Shown piece after piece: positions 9,190 to 17,360 of a stretch of DNA of 64,000 bases. Positions within the stretch are counted from its first letter, which is position 1; every line of letters starts with the position of its first letter. A model generated the notes under the pieces. It saw only the letters and a program-made list of their open reading frames with translations, was not told where the DNA came from and made no database searches. Position numbers and translations under genes: made by a program. The stretch comes from Prevotella sp. E2-28 (GTDB lineage Bacteria > Bacteroidota > Bacteroidia > Bacteroidales > Bacteroidaceae), in NCBI RefSeq assembly GCF_022024055.1, contig NZ_CP091788.1, positions 2,480,001 to 2,544,000 of the forward strand, read 5' to 3'.

Positions 9190-9393
9190 GTCTCTTTGAA
9201 CCTAGGAAATTCAAAAGTACAAGTCAAAGACATTGCAGAGGTTGATGCCACGGGTGGTATATACCATTCTGTTTGCGTGCAGAGGACAAATCATGTCCTC
9301 ACGCACGCATTACAGGTGTATCATAATGCCAACAGCGTGGGTGTCAATTCTGCCCTGTTCTTTTGTACGGGTTTTCCTAGGACCTAAAGAGAC
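9190..9393. repeat. Long imperfect inverted repeat (hairpin of ~204 nt)
   Basis: The outer arms are GTCTCTTT-gaa-CCTAGGAAA at 9190-9209 and the matching TTTCCTAGG-acct-AAAGAGAC at 9373-9393. The inner apex is GAGGACA (9282-9288), loop AATCA, TGTCCTC (9294-9300), flanked by TGCGTGC/GCACGCA (9274-9280/9303-9309). All parts share one centre near 9291, so they form one nested structure with interrupted pairing between them. It could be a structured RNA of the long-hairpin type (6S RNA has this general shape) or a MITE-like element. The sequence alone does not decide between these. Confidence 0.65.
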
Positions 9394-9496
9394 GGACAGG
9401 CAGAAGTTTTGATACCCCGCTTTTCTTTTTGTAGTCATACGTAGATTTATTAACAATCCGGTTCTGGGTATCAATCGGACGACAAGACTACTAAAT

Positions 9497-9694
9497 ATGT
9501 CAAAGATTAAAATTGTCTATTTAGAAAATTGTGAGCCCATCAAATTAGCAGAAGCCATTATACGAGTCACCAAAAACGAGAAGTTGAGACAATCGTTGGG
9601 CAATGCAGCTTATGAATCGGCCCAACAATACAGTATTGATGTAATCGGGCAAAAATGGGATAACATATTTAACGAAATAACACATAACAACTAA
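9497..9694 (+). pseudogene. GT4 glycosyltransferase remnant (C-terminal ~60 residues)
   Basis: A 65-codon frame whose residues (ENCEPIKLAEAIIRVTKNEKLRQSLGNAA) match the last alpha-helical part of family-4 glycosyltransferases, the piece after the donor E-x7-E segment. Compare the tail of the GT4 at 229-1416 or 6862-8010. All N-terminal and catalytic parts are missing, and the sequence before it is noncoding and hairpin-rich. It therefore looks like the 3' stump of a gene truncated by deletion or insertion. It ends 12 bp before the LTA-synthase-like gene. Expression as a short peptide cannot be ruled out. Confidence 0.7.
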
Positions 9695-9706
9695 TTCTAA
9701 TTATTT

Positions 9707-11419
9707 ATGAGAAAATTATCAATACTGAAACATTTTGCGACATCCAACACTGTGTGGGGGATACTAGCCTTATGCTATTTTAATTTATTTGTCATGCACT
9801 ATTACATTATGCTTACTGGTAGTGTTGACGACGAAGCAAACTTTACCAAATATATTGACAACATACTTGGTATTACTATTGATATATTCACTCTATTCAT
9901 CTTATTCTACTATTGTTGTTTAAAGCGACTGAAACCTACACTAATAGCTACATTTTCAACTACTTTATTGTGGTCATTCTGTAATGTACTCTATTCTCGT
10001 TTCTTTCATCACTACATCTCATTATCTGCCATAAGCCAAAGCCACTCATTATTCGATGACTTGATTATCCAATGCTGCATATCGGAAATTCGATGGACAG
10101 ACATTTATTACCTTATTGTTATACTGCTGTTTACCTATATTATCAATAAACCACTACAAATCAAACAGCCAATTAAACAGTCTATTATCATTCTATCATT
10201 AATAATTGGCATAGACTTTCTATCCTATTGTCTATATTGCAGTCTTAGTCCTGAACGCAGATATTTCAGCTTCTTGGTTAATAGAATAGAAGCGCGACAT
10301 TTTTCTTTAAGCCTTCACCTTGTCGGTCCCAACGTTTCATCGTTTAGAAGAGGTAATATTAGGACACTTGCTTATGAGGCCGCATTAGACCTCAAGCAAT
10401 TCCGCCAACTCACAGAAGAGCAAAAAAGACTTATAAAAAAAGAAATAAATCTTACGAAAAAAAACATTAGTTCAGAATCAATTGAAACGAAAAACATTAT
10501 TTTTATCATCGTAGAATCATATATGTCCTTCGTTTCAGATATGAGAATTAACGACAAAGAAGTCACTCCATTTCTAAATTCATTAAAAACAGACTCTTCC
10601 GTATACTATAATGGAAAAATGAATTCAAACGTTACCATTGGGGAATCATCTGATGGTCAATTCATATATATGACAGGACTTCTACCTTTGCGTTCTGTCG
10701 TTACTATTTCTAAAGCACGAAAAGCCACACTACCCGCTTTACCCAAATTGCTTAACAAAAAGTCCTTGATGATTATTCCTACAGTTGAAGACATGTGGAG
10801 GCAAGACGAGATGTGCAGACAATATGGTTTTTGCACACTCTTTACAAGTAAAGATTATCATGACGGATACCACTCCATTCTTACCGACAAACAATTAATT
10901 GAACTTGCCATACAAAAAAACAGTATAATAGAGCTACCTACATTCTCTGTTATTTTAACAATGTCAATGCATCAGCCATACTATAAACAAATCGATTCAA
11001 CTTTTCATATTAACAATGAAATAAAAAATAGAAAAGATCTCACTTGCTATCTCAACGCCTGTCATTATACAGACTTGCAACTAAAACAATATTTTGATTT
11101 TCTAAAAAAAAATGGTCTATACGATACCAGTCTAATTATTATAGCTGCTGACCATCCCGTACTTTGCACCGATTTCGGAGGTGTTGACAAGCATATTCCT
11201 TTGTATATCATAAATGCAAAAGGAATACCACAAAACATCTGGAAAGGCGAATGTAACCAAATAGATGTATTCCCGACAATACTCGATATGCTTGGGATAG
11301 AATCTGATTGGTACGGATTAGGGTGTTCGCTACTATCCCCAAACTACACCAACTCCATTCCCTCTCGCAAATGGGACATTTCAGAATGGATAATCATGGG
11401 TGACTACTTCAAACAATAA
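9707..11419 (+). CDS. LTA-synthase-like sulfatase-fold membrane transferase
   Basis: A 570-residue protein with about five N-terminal membrane helices (roughly residues 15-180) and a large outer domain of the alkaline phosphatase/sulfatase fold. The metal-site motif NIIFIIVESYMSF (about 263-275) and the segment VTIGESSDGQFIYMTGLLP (about 305-323) hold the usual acidic ligand and nucleophile region. SMHQPYY (about 423-429) and IIAADHPVLC (about 480-489) supply the remaining metal ligands. Family members move phosphoglycerol or phosphoethanolamine onto glycans or lipids at the periplasmic face, so it may decorate the glycan made here. The gene is visibly AT-richer than its neighbours and follows a GT remnant, which suggests acquisition. 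The exact substrate is unknown. Confidence 0.8.
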   Translation: MRKLSILKHFATSNTVWGILALCYFNLFVMHYYIMLTGSVDDEANFTKYIDNILGITIDIFTLFILFYYCCLKRLKPTLIATFSTTLLWSFCNVLYSRFFHHYISLSAISQSHSLFDDLIIQCCISEIRWTDIYYLIVILLFTYIINKPLQIKQPIKQSIIILSLIIGIDFLSYCLYCSLSPERRYFSFLVNRIEARHFSLSLHLVGPNVSSFRRGNIRTLAYEAALDLKQFRQLTEEQKRLIKKEINLTKKNISSESIETKNIIFIIVESYMSFVSDMRINDKEVTPFLNSLKTDSSVYYNGKMNSNVTIGESSDGQFIYMTGLLPLRSVVTISKARKATLPALPKLLNKKSLMIIPTVEDMWRQDEMCRQYGFCTLFTSKDYHDGYHSILTDKQLIELAIQKNSIIELPTFSVILTMSMHQPYYKQIDSTFHINNEIKNRKDLTCYLNACHYTDLQLKQYFDFLKKNGLYDTSLIIIAADHPVLCTDFGGVDKHIPLYIINAKGIPQNIWKGECNQIDVFPTILDMLGIESDWYGLGCSLLSPNYTNSIPSRKWDISEWIIMGDYFKQ

Positions 11420-12571
11420 TCATACGTCAAACTTAATTTCACTAAGCACAGTCTGCATTTGAATCTTCCATGACAGGTGCTCCACGGTGCTGCGTATTTC
11501 AGCAGGAGTAAGACGGTTGGAGGCAACGAAGTCAATAATCTGCTGAACATTAACTGGCGACTCGTCGGCAGGGGCTTTCAAGACGTAAGGCCGTTGATCA
11601 AAATCGCTGTCCTGCTCACTATAAATAAAGGGTATGCCACGAGTAGCATACTCGCGGTTTTTCAATGTCTTAATAGCTGTGATGCCACTGCGATGACGGC
11701 CTAAAGAGCCAATGGCGAACTGGCAATTATTGAACACATTTGTAAGTTCATCGCCAAAAAGCGCACCGTGAAAAATTATTTGTTTCTGCAATCCATATTT
11801 GTCCATCAAGGGCTTGAAGGCTGTATTCATGAGATGCGGATGAACATCGCCTACAATATGGAAATATACGGGAATAGAAGCATCCGTATTTCCTTGCCTC
11901 ATCATTTTATTATATTCACCAATACCTGCAATAACACGGTCAAAACCGTGCCACTCATGCACCTCAGCCACACCAATAAGATGAAGTTCCGATGGCTGGG
12001 GGGGTACAGACGGCTGATGAAGCGGAATGCTGTCAAAATCTACACCGTTACTGATACGGATAGTACGCTGTCCGAAAATCACGTCTGCATCGCTGAAAGT
12101 AACAAGGGCATCCATGTATCGATAAAGACGATGACGGAACAGCTGATCTATTTTCAGTCCCATTCGCATTTTCCATTCAAAGCCGTCAAATTCCTGATCA
12201 TAAGGATAAGTAGGAATTTCCGTGACGGCATGAATACCAACCTGACGAAGGCGGCGGAAAAACTGTATCAGCCATGGGTTCGCATTCTGGAAGCAACGGG
12301 CATAAACAAATTCTATACCCTTCTGCTGACAATAGTGGAAGAGCGAAGTGTATTCTGTACGCTGACGTAATCCAGCCTTCCAGCCTGTCCCGTAATCAGC
12401 CAGGACATCCTCATCAATGAAGCGGCAACGATGTCCGTTTTCAGAGAAGCCATAAGAGCACAAATGCACCTCATGCCCATTCTCCTTTAGGCCTTTTACC
12501 TGATAGTGTATTTTTTTCGAAATACCGCTGACATTGCTAAAGCCATGATATACAAGAAACAGTATCTTCAT
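11420..12571 (-). CDS. Glycosyltransferase family 4-like
   Basis: A 383-residue GT-B type protein. The start MKILFLVYHGFSNVSGISKK contains the acceptor-domain loop. The donor half is less canonical than other GT4 genes here: ELHLIGVAEVHEWHGFDRVI (about residues 215-234) is the domain start, but the E-x7-E segment is replaced by GSLGRHRSGITAIKTLKNREY (about 311-331). This form, with SGxxxxxTLKxREYxxRG, occurs in Bacteroidota surface-glycan transferases. Its stop codon abuts the stop of the LTA-synthase-like gene. A minus-strand promoter box is at 12594-12602. Activity is likely; specificity is unknown. Confidence 0.75.
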   Translation of the reverse strand: MKILFLVYHGFSNVSGISKKIHYQVKGLKENGHEVHLCSYGFSENGHRCRFIDEDVLADYGTGWKAGLRQRTEYTSLFHYCQQKGIEFVYARCFQNANPWLIQFFRRLRQVGIHAVTEIPTYPYDQEFDGFEWKMRMGLKIDQLFRHRLYRYMDALVTFSDADVIFGQRTIRISNGVDFDSIPLHQPSVPPQPSELHLIGVAEVHEWHGFDRVIAGIGEYNKMMRQGNTDASIPVYFHIVGDVHPHLMNTAFKPLMDKYGLQKQIIFHGALFGDELTNVFNNCQFAIGSLGRHRSGITAIKTLKNREYATRGIPFIYSEQDSDFDQRPYVLKAPADESPVNVQQIIDFVASNRLTPAEIRSTVEHLSWKIQMQTVLSEIKFDV

Positions 12572-12593
12572 CCCTTTTTCACCATTTGATTCT

Positions 12594-12602
12594 GCAAAAT
12601 TA
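12594..12602 (-). promoter_or_regulatory. -7 promoter box for the GT gene at 11420-12571
   Basis: The minus strand reads TAATTTTGC, fitting TAnnTTTGC, 22 bp before the start codon. It lies back to back with the promoter of the GT2 gene at 12707. Confidence 0.55.
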
Positions 12603-12675
12603 CAAAATAATATACAAATAATAGCCTCAAATCAAAAATAATCCAAATTTTGTATCATTGTGTCTTTTTTTTCCT

Positions 12676-12684
12676 TACCTTTGC
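12676..12684 (+). promoter_or_regulatory. -7 promoter box for the DPM1-like gene
   Basis: TACCTTTGC, with a possible -33 TTTG at 12649-12652 (23-bp spacer). It places the transcription start near 12690, downstream of an in-frame ATG at 12650, and so decides for the start codon at 12707. Confidence 0.65.
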
Positions 12685-12706
12685 ATCAATAAATCATAAA
12701 AGAGAA

Positions 12707-13462
12707 ATGAATACAAGCGACTGTATTGTCATTATTCCTACTTATAATGAGAAGGAAAATATTGAGAAGATTATCCGGGCCGTTTTTGGTTTGGAAAAGC
12801 GTTTTCATATACTGATTATTGACGACGGTTCTCCCGATGGGACTGCCAACATCGTTAAAGGTCTGATGGCCGATGAGTTCAGTGACCGTTTGTTTATTGT
12901 TGAGCGTTCTGGCAAACTGGGGTTAGGCACAGCCTATATTTCCGGTTTCAAATGGGCACTGGAGCATAAATACGAATATGTGTTTGAGATGGATGCAGAC
13001 TTCAGCCATGATCCCAACGACCTTCCCCGCCTTTATGCAGCCTGTCATGATGAAGGTTATGACGTGGCTATCGGCTCACGCTATATCAGCGGCGTGAATG
13101 TGGTAAACTGGCCAATGGGACGTGTACTGATGAGCTACTTTGCTTCAAAATACGTGAAAATCGTAACCGGTTTCCCCATTCACGACACCACAGCTGGATT
13201 CAAATGCTACAAGCGTCGCGTGTTGGAAACAATAGAGCTCGACAAAGTACGCTTTAAGGGATATGGCTTCCAGATTGAGATGAAGTTTACGGCTTGGCGC
13301 ATAGGCTTCAAGATCAAAGAGGTACCCGTTATCTTCGTCAACCGCAAAGAGGGCACCAGCAAGATGTCTGGCGGAATCTTTGGAGAGGCCTTCTTTGGCG
13401 TAATGCGACTGCGCTGGGACGGTTGGACACGAAAGTATCCCGCATTGCCAAAGACAAAATAA
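12707..13462 (+). CDS. DPM1-like polyprenol-phosphate mannosyltransferase (GT2)
   Basis: A 251-residue GT-A enzyme. The start at 12707 is chosen because a promoter box lies between it and an earlier in-frame ATG. Motifs are IVIIPTYNEKENIEKII (about residues 7-23), IDDGSPDGTANIV (about 38-50), SGKLGLGTAYISGFKWAL (about 66-83) and the metal-binding MDADFSHDPNDL (about 94-105). VIFVNRKEGTSKMSGGIFGEA (about 207-227) is typical of dolichyl/undecaprenyl-phosphate mannose synthases. It lacks the C-terminal membrane helices of the long form. It should make a lipid-linked mannose (or glucose) donor used on the periplasmic side. It is a common core gene in this phylum. Confidence 0.87.
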   Translation: MNTSDCIVIIPTYNEKENIEKIIRAVFGLEKRFHILIIDDGSPDGTANIVKGLMADEFSDRLFIVERSGKLGLGTAYISGFKWALEHKYEYVFEMDADFSHDPNDLPRLYAACHDEGYDVAIGSRYISGVNVVNWPMGRVLMSYFASKYVKIVTGFPIHDTTAGFKCYKRRVLETIELDKVRFKGYGFQIEMKFTAWRIGFKIKEVPVIFVNRKEGTSKMSGGIFGEAFFGVMRLRWDGWTRKYPALPKTK

Positions 13463-13463
13463 C

Positions 13464-14222
13464 TTACTGATCGGGATTTTCCACGAAACCTTGATATTCA
13501 GGCACTAAGGCAGACATCACGCTGTCATAGGCCTGATTTTTTGTTGCCTCCACATTCTCTGAACCCTGTCCCACAGGATAGATAGGCTGATGAATGGTGA
13601 GCGACAGGCGATGCCAACGCACAAACTTCATATCACGCATACGGGGCATGATATTGAAAGAACCGTTGATAGTAAGGGGGACCACTGGCAATTGCAATTC
13701 ATCTGCCAAAGCAAAAGCCCCACGCTTAAATTCGCCCATATGTCCAGTAAACGAACGAGACCCTTCAGGGAACACTGTCACGCTGGTACCACCTTTCAGC
13801 GTCTCACGGGCTTTATCGTAAGTAGCCTTGATTTTCTTGGGGCCACGCTTGTCAACAAATATCTGGTGTGATTTCTCACATGCATAGCCAATCAATGGTA
13901 TCTGACGCAACTGATGTTTCATCATCCACTTAAAATTACGGTTCAAATAGCCGTAGATTAGGAAAATATCGAATGCGCCCTGATGGTTGGCCACAAAGAC
14001 ATACGACTCTTTTTTATCCAAGTTCTCGCGGCCTTCAACCTTTACAGGAATCAAGAGGAGCCACAGGATGATTCGTGCCCATATATGAGCAGGATAATAT
14101 CCCCAGAAATGACCGTTGCCAATGGCACACCCGACAATAATAGCGGGTACAATTGAAAGTGTGGCAATAAGGGCTAAAGGTAACGCTATAAGCAGTTGAT
14201 AAATATAGTAAAGGTATTTCAT
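13464..14222 (-). CDS. 1-acyl-sn-glycerol-3-phosphate acyltransferase (PlsC family)
   Basis: A 252-residue membrane-associated acyltransferase that converts lysophosphatidic acid to phosphatidic acid. The catalytic NHQGAFD (HX4D box, about residues 78-84) and the glycerol-phosphate binding VFPEGSRSF (about 150-158) are both present. An N-terminal hydrophobic segment (about 5-30) anchors it to the inner membrane. It is the last gene of the minus-strand operon starting at 18096, 20 bp after the metallophosphoesterase gene. It ends directly beside the DPM1-like gene. Other PlsC-fold acyltransferases (for example ornithine-lipid type) are possible but less likely. Confidence 0.87.
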   Translation of the reverse strand: MKYLYYIYQLLIALPLALIATLSIVPAIIVGCAIGNGHFWGYYPAHIWARIILWLLLIPVKVEGRENLDKKESYVFVANHQGAFDIFLIYGYLNRNFKWMMKHQLRQIPLIGYACEKSHQIFVDKRGPKKIKATYDKARETLKGGTSVTVFPEGSRSFTGHMGEFKRGAFALADELQLPVVPLTINGSFNIMPRMRDMKFVRWHRLSLTIHQPIYPVGQGSENVEATKNQAYDSVMSALVPEYQGFVENPDQ

Positions 14223-14242
14223 TATTGATTGATTTTTTTAAT

Positions 14243-15223
14243 TCATTTCTTCTTATGCAGGGTAATCACCGTTATCTCTGCAGGTACGCCAATACGGAAA
14301 GGCAAGACGCCACTCAGTCCATTGGAAACATACAGATATCGGTTATCTATGTTATACAGTCCACTATTCTCCTTGTATTTCAAGTTAGCCATCGACCAGC
14401 CAAACAGCGATATCTGACCACCATGCGTGTGACCGCTCAGCGTCAACTGAGCATGACAATGAGGCAGAATCTTACGACGCCAAGATGAGGGATCATGCTC
14501 TAAGAGCACTACGAAATCCTGACGGCTGACACGATAAAGAGTCGAAGAAAGGTCTCCTTTTTGTGGAAATCTCTCGCCATCACCATCATTTTGCATACCT
14601 GCAACAACGATATGCTGATTACCACGACGCACAAAAATTCGATTATTACCAAGCAAGGTCCACCCCAGCTCTTCATCTATTCCCTGACGGGTACCAATAT
14701 TCATATAACGCTCCAAATCATCACCATCATCATAAATATCATAGTCATGATTACCTAACACAGAGCAAACTCTATCCTTTGCCTTGATACTGGAAAGCAG
14801 TTCTCTGAAAGGCTCTATCTCACTGGGCACCTTGTTCTGCAAATCCCCCGTAAAGACTACCAAATCAGCATTCTGTGCATTAATACTATCTACGGCCTTT
14901 ACCAGCAAATCACGGCGAAAACCAGTGAATGTACCTGTATGAACATCGCTAAATTGCACGATGGTATAACCATCAAATGCCTCTGGCAGGTCTTCAAACG
15001 TCAGTTCCACGTGTTTCACCTCAAACTGATTGACACCAATATAAGCACCATAAATAAATACTGGCCAAAGCAAACATAAGGGTATTACCGATGTCCATTT
15101 CTGCCAACGACGCTTTGAATAATAGCATATCACCCCAGCTATCATCGAAAGAAGGAGCAGAATGCCCCACCCTATATAGATATAGGTGTCAGGTTGGAGT
15201 AATGTGATATGTTCTGTGTTCAT
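14243..15223 (-). CDS. Membrane-anchored metallophosphoesterase
   Basis: A 326-residue protein with two N-terminal hydrophobic segments (about residues 14-33 and 43-62) and a calcineurin-type phosphoesterase domain. Metal ligands are seen in order: FSDVHTG (about 92-98), FTGDLQN (about 123-129), GNHDYD (about 161-166) and LSGHTHGGQ (about 257-265). Related YkuE-like enzymes act on UDP-2,3-diacylglucosamine or other phosphoesters at the membrane, but the substrate here is unknown. It overlaps the MetH reactivation-domain gene by 4 bp, so the two are coupled in the operon. Confidence 0.85.
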   Translation of the reverse strand: MNTEHITLLQPDTYIYIGWGILLLLSMIAGVICYYSKRRWQKWTSVIPLCLLWPVFIYGAYIGVNQFEVKHVELTFEDLPEAFDGYTIVQFSDVHTGTFTGFRRDLLVKAVDSINAQNADLVVFTGDLQNKVPSEIEPFRELLSSIKAKDRVCSVLGNHDYDIYDDGDDLERYMNIGTRQGIDEELGWTLLGNNRIFVRRGNQHIVVAGMQNDGDGERFPQKGDLSSTLYRVSRQDFVVLLEHDPSSWRRKILPHCHAQLTLSGHTHGGQISLFGWSMANLKYKENSGLYNIDNRYLYVSNGLSGVLPFRIGVPAEITVITLHKKK

Positions 15224-16038
15224 ATATTTGCGGAAAGAAATTTACGTATGAGTTCCACAGGCATCTGGCGACGACGTGCATAGTCAGCCAATTGGTCGTC
15301 ACCAATTTTCCCTATTGAGAAATAATGCGCTTTAGGATGAGCCATCATCAGTCCTGAGACACTGGCATGTGGACGCATCGCGCCGTTTTCTGTCAGAGTT
15401 ATGCCAATCTGCTTCATGTCTAGAAGCTTATCAAGAAGGAAATTCAAACTGGCATCAGGCAACGAAGGATAACCCACAGCAGGGCGTATTCCCTGAAAAT
15501 GCTCTTGATGCATCTCGTGAATACTCAGACTCTCATCTGGTGCATAGCCCCAGTAGTGTTTTCTCACCTCCTCATGCATCCGCTCTGCTGCAGCCTCAGC
15601 CAGTCGGTCGGCTAACAACTGAGCCATCATCTTCTGATACGGATCATGGTCAAAATCCGTCTCCATACCTTTATCTACAGACGTAGCAAACAGGCCTATC
15701 TTATTAGTGGTTTGGGGTGAGGAGTGAGAGGTGAGAGGTGAGGGGTTAGAGGTCAGAAAATCTGCGAGACATAGGAACTCGCTATCCGTCTGTTGCTGAC
15801 GAAGCATGGGCAGTCGTGCTCCTGTGCCGTCTATAACGATATCATCATCCTCCGCGTACGCATCAACAATATCAAAAAGGGCATAGGCCTTATATCTCCC
15901 ATCTTGTTCCTTCAGGAAAGCCTCTGCCTCAGTTTTCATTCGCAGCTGACTAGCTTTATCTTTCACTTGCCAGGCGAAATAGAAGTAAACCCAGTTGATA
16001 TAGGGCACAAGGTCTCTGATATCGTATATTAGTTTCAT
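15220..16038 (-). CDS. Stand-alone cobalamin-dependent methionine synthase reactivation domain
   Basis: A 272-residue protein matching only the C-terminal activation domain of MetH, which binds S-adenosylmethionine to re-methylate cob(II)alamin. Family features are YIPYINWVYFYFAW-like start (residues 12-24: VPYINWVYFYFAW), ADRLAEAAAERMHEEVRK (about 153-170), and the SAM-binding GIRPAVGYPSLPD (about 193-205). The order matches the fused domain, but the catalytic modules of MetH are absent here, so it probably works with a MetH encoded elsewhere. The stretch SNPSPLTSHSSPQTT (about 95-109) is encoded by a 7-bp tandem repeat and looks like an inserted linker. It overlaps its neighbours by 4 bp each way. 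Confidence 0.83.
   Translation of the reverse strand: MKLIYDIRDLVPYINWVYFYFAWQVKDKASQLRMKTEAEAFLKEQDGRYKAYALFDIVDAYAEDDDIVIDGTGARLPMLRQQQTDSEFLCLADFLTSNPSPLTSHSSPQTTNKIGLFATSVDKGMETDFDHDPYQKMMAQLLADRLAEAAAERMHEEVRKHYWGYAPDESLSIHEMHQEHFQGIRPAVGYPSLPDASLNFLLDKLLDMKQIGITLTENGAMRPHASVSGLMMAHPKAHYFSIGKIGDDQLADYARRRQMPVELIRKFLSANI
15716..15757. repeat. Heptameric tandem repeat inside a coding sequence (6 copies)
   Basis: Six contiguous 7-bp units on the + strand: GGTGAGG, AGTGAGA, GGTGAGA, GGTGAGG, GGTTAGA, GGTCAGA. The total of 42 bp is a multiple of three, so the frame of the MetH-domain gene is kept. It encodes a Ser/Pro/Thr-rich linker. The unit resembles the GTAAGAA heptamers at 62477-62539. 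Confidence 0.85.
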
Positions 16039-17360
16039 CGGAACTTAAGCGGCTGACCAATGTATTGTTGATCTACGACTCCATTTGCATAAACAGCATG
16101 GCCGTTACAGAAGGTCTTTTCCACACGCCATTGAAACGTATGTCCCTCCATTGGACTCCATTTGCATTTGCTTTCTATCACATCCGTCGTCACCGTCCAT
16201 GGCGTATGAGGACGCACCATCACAAGGTCTGCCTGATACCCTTTTCGTATAAAGCCACGACCTTTGACTTCAAACAGCGAGGCAGGATTATGAGCCATGA
16301 GTTGCACCATACGCTCAATGGTAAGCACTTTCTGATCTACCAGCTCAAGCATTGTGGGCAAGGAGAACTGCACCATCGGCATACCACTCGCCGCTTTTGC
16401 ACAGCCGCCCTGCTTTTGCGACAGCAGATGAGGGGCGTGATCCGTAGCAATAGTCATGATACGTCCATCGTTGAGCGACTCACGCAGCATAAACTGATCA
16501 ACAGGACTCTTAATGGCTGGGTTAACCTTAATACGAGCCCCCAGTCGTTCATGATCAAGCATTGTAAAATAAAGATGACCAACGGTAGCCTCAGCAGTAA
16601 CATTTCCTCCTATCATCTCCAGCTCTTCAGCTGTTGATACATGGGCAACATGTAATTTTGCTTTATATTTCTTAGCCAGTGCTACTGCCTTTGTGGTAGA
16701 TGCCACACATGCTTCCTCACTACGAATCAGCGGATGAAGACTGACCTGCGGATCCTCGCCCCAGGCTTTCTTAGCCTCCTCCATATTCCTATTAATAATA
16801 GTTGTATCCTCGCAATGCGCCATGATAGGCAGTGGCGCCGTCTTGAATATACGTTCCAGAGCCTCATCACGGTCAACCAACATATTTCCCGTGCTGCTAC
16901 CCATAAAGAGTTTGATGCCTGGCACACGATGAATATCCAACTGACTGAAAATAGCAGTATTATCATTCGTTGCGCCAATAAAGAAGGTATAGTTCACATG
17001 ACTACACTGTGAAGCGCGCTGGAATTTATCCTCCAGAGCCTCAAGTGTGGTTGTCTGAGGCACCGTATTCGGCATTTCGAAATAAGAGGTCACACCTCCT
17101 GCTGCCGCTGCCCTACTCTCACTCTCTATGTCGGCCTTTTCTGTCATACCTGGCTCGCGGAAATGCACGTGCGTGTCTATGACTCCCGGCAGGACATAAC
17201 ATCCCTTGGCATCGATAATTGAATCAAAAGAAGTATCAGGTAAGACTTCGTTTCCTTTGACAACCTCTTCTATTATTTCGTCATTGATAATGATGGAACC
17301 TTCGAAGCAACGACCTTCGTTGACGATATGAGCCCCTTTAATTAGCGTTCTCATGACCAT
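16035..17360 (-). CDS. pyrC: Dihydroorotase (class I type)
   Basis: A 441-residue amidohydrolase that interconverts carbamoyl-aspartate and dihydroorotate in pyrimidine synthesis. Metal-binding HVHFREPGMTEKADI (about residues 64-78) is followed by the conserved SSTGNML (about 154-160) region after the probable carbamylated Lys of PGIKLF. AHCEDTTI (about 176-183), HVAHVSTAEEL (about 232-242) and the catalytic IATDHAPH (about 307-314) complete the active site. The length fits the class I family. The start overlaps the DUF4369-like gene by 23 bp; a second ATG two codons later (17354) is an equally good start. It overlaps the next gene by 4 bp. Dihydropyrimidinase-like activity is possible but the HFREPG motif favours dihydroorotase. 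Confidence 0.9.
   Translation of the reverse strand: MVMRTLIKGAHIVNEGRCFEGSIIINDEIIEEVVKGNEVLPDTSFDSIIDAKGCYVLPGVIDTHVHFREPGMTEKADIESESRAAAAGGVTSYFEMPNTVPQTTTLEALEDKFQRASQCSHVNYTFFIGATNDNTAIFSQLDIHRVPGIKLFMGSSTGNMLVDRDEALERIFKTAPLPIMAHCEDTTIINRNMEEAKKAWGEDPQVSLHPLIRSEEACVASTTKAVALAKKYKAKLHVAHVSTAEELEMIGGNVTAEATVGHLYFTMLDHERLGARIKVNPAIKSPVDQFMLRESLNDGRIMTIATDHAPHLLSQKQGGCAKAASGMPMVQFSLPTMLELVDQKVLTIERMVQLMAHNPASLFEVKGRGFIRKGYQADLVMVRPHTPWTVTTDVIESKCKWSPMEGHTFQWRVEKTFCNGHAVYANGVVDQQYIGQPLKFR

Larger units (their letters stand above)
8998..9496. other. ~500-bp stretch without an intact gene, holding a promoter-like box and a long hairpin
   Basis: No frame in this stretch looks like a real protein; a 99-codon frame at 9088-9387 simply reads through both arms of the hairpin. 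It holds a -7-like box TAAATTTGC at 9083-9091, a small perfect palindrome (GCGTCA-C-TGACGC) at 9167-9179, and a ~204-bp imperfect hairpin listed separately. A decayed GT4 fragment follows. It may be a noncoding RNA gene, the scar of a mobile element, or both. Confidence 0.6.

Noticed and set aside
9088..9387. A 99-codon + strand frame across the hairpin
   Set aside because: It reads through both arms of the inverted repeat, has no family-like pattern and no ribosome site; the frame is a by-product of the hairpin.
9190..9393. Invertible promoter as used for Bacteroidota capsule switching
   Set aside because: The arms are long, imperfect and nested, unlike the short perfect recombinase sites of invertible promoters; no invertase gene is in view and no promoter lies between the arms.
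12650..12706. Longer N-terminus for the DPM1-like gene
   Set aside because: The promoter box at 12676-12684 lies inside this stretch, and the extra residues do not resemble the family.
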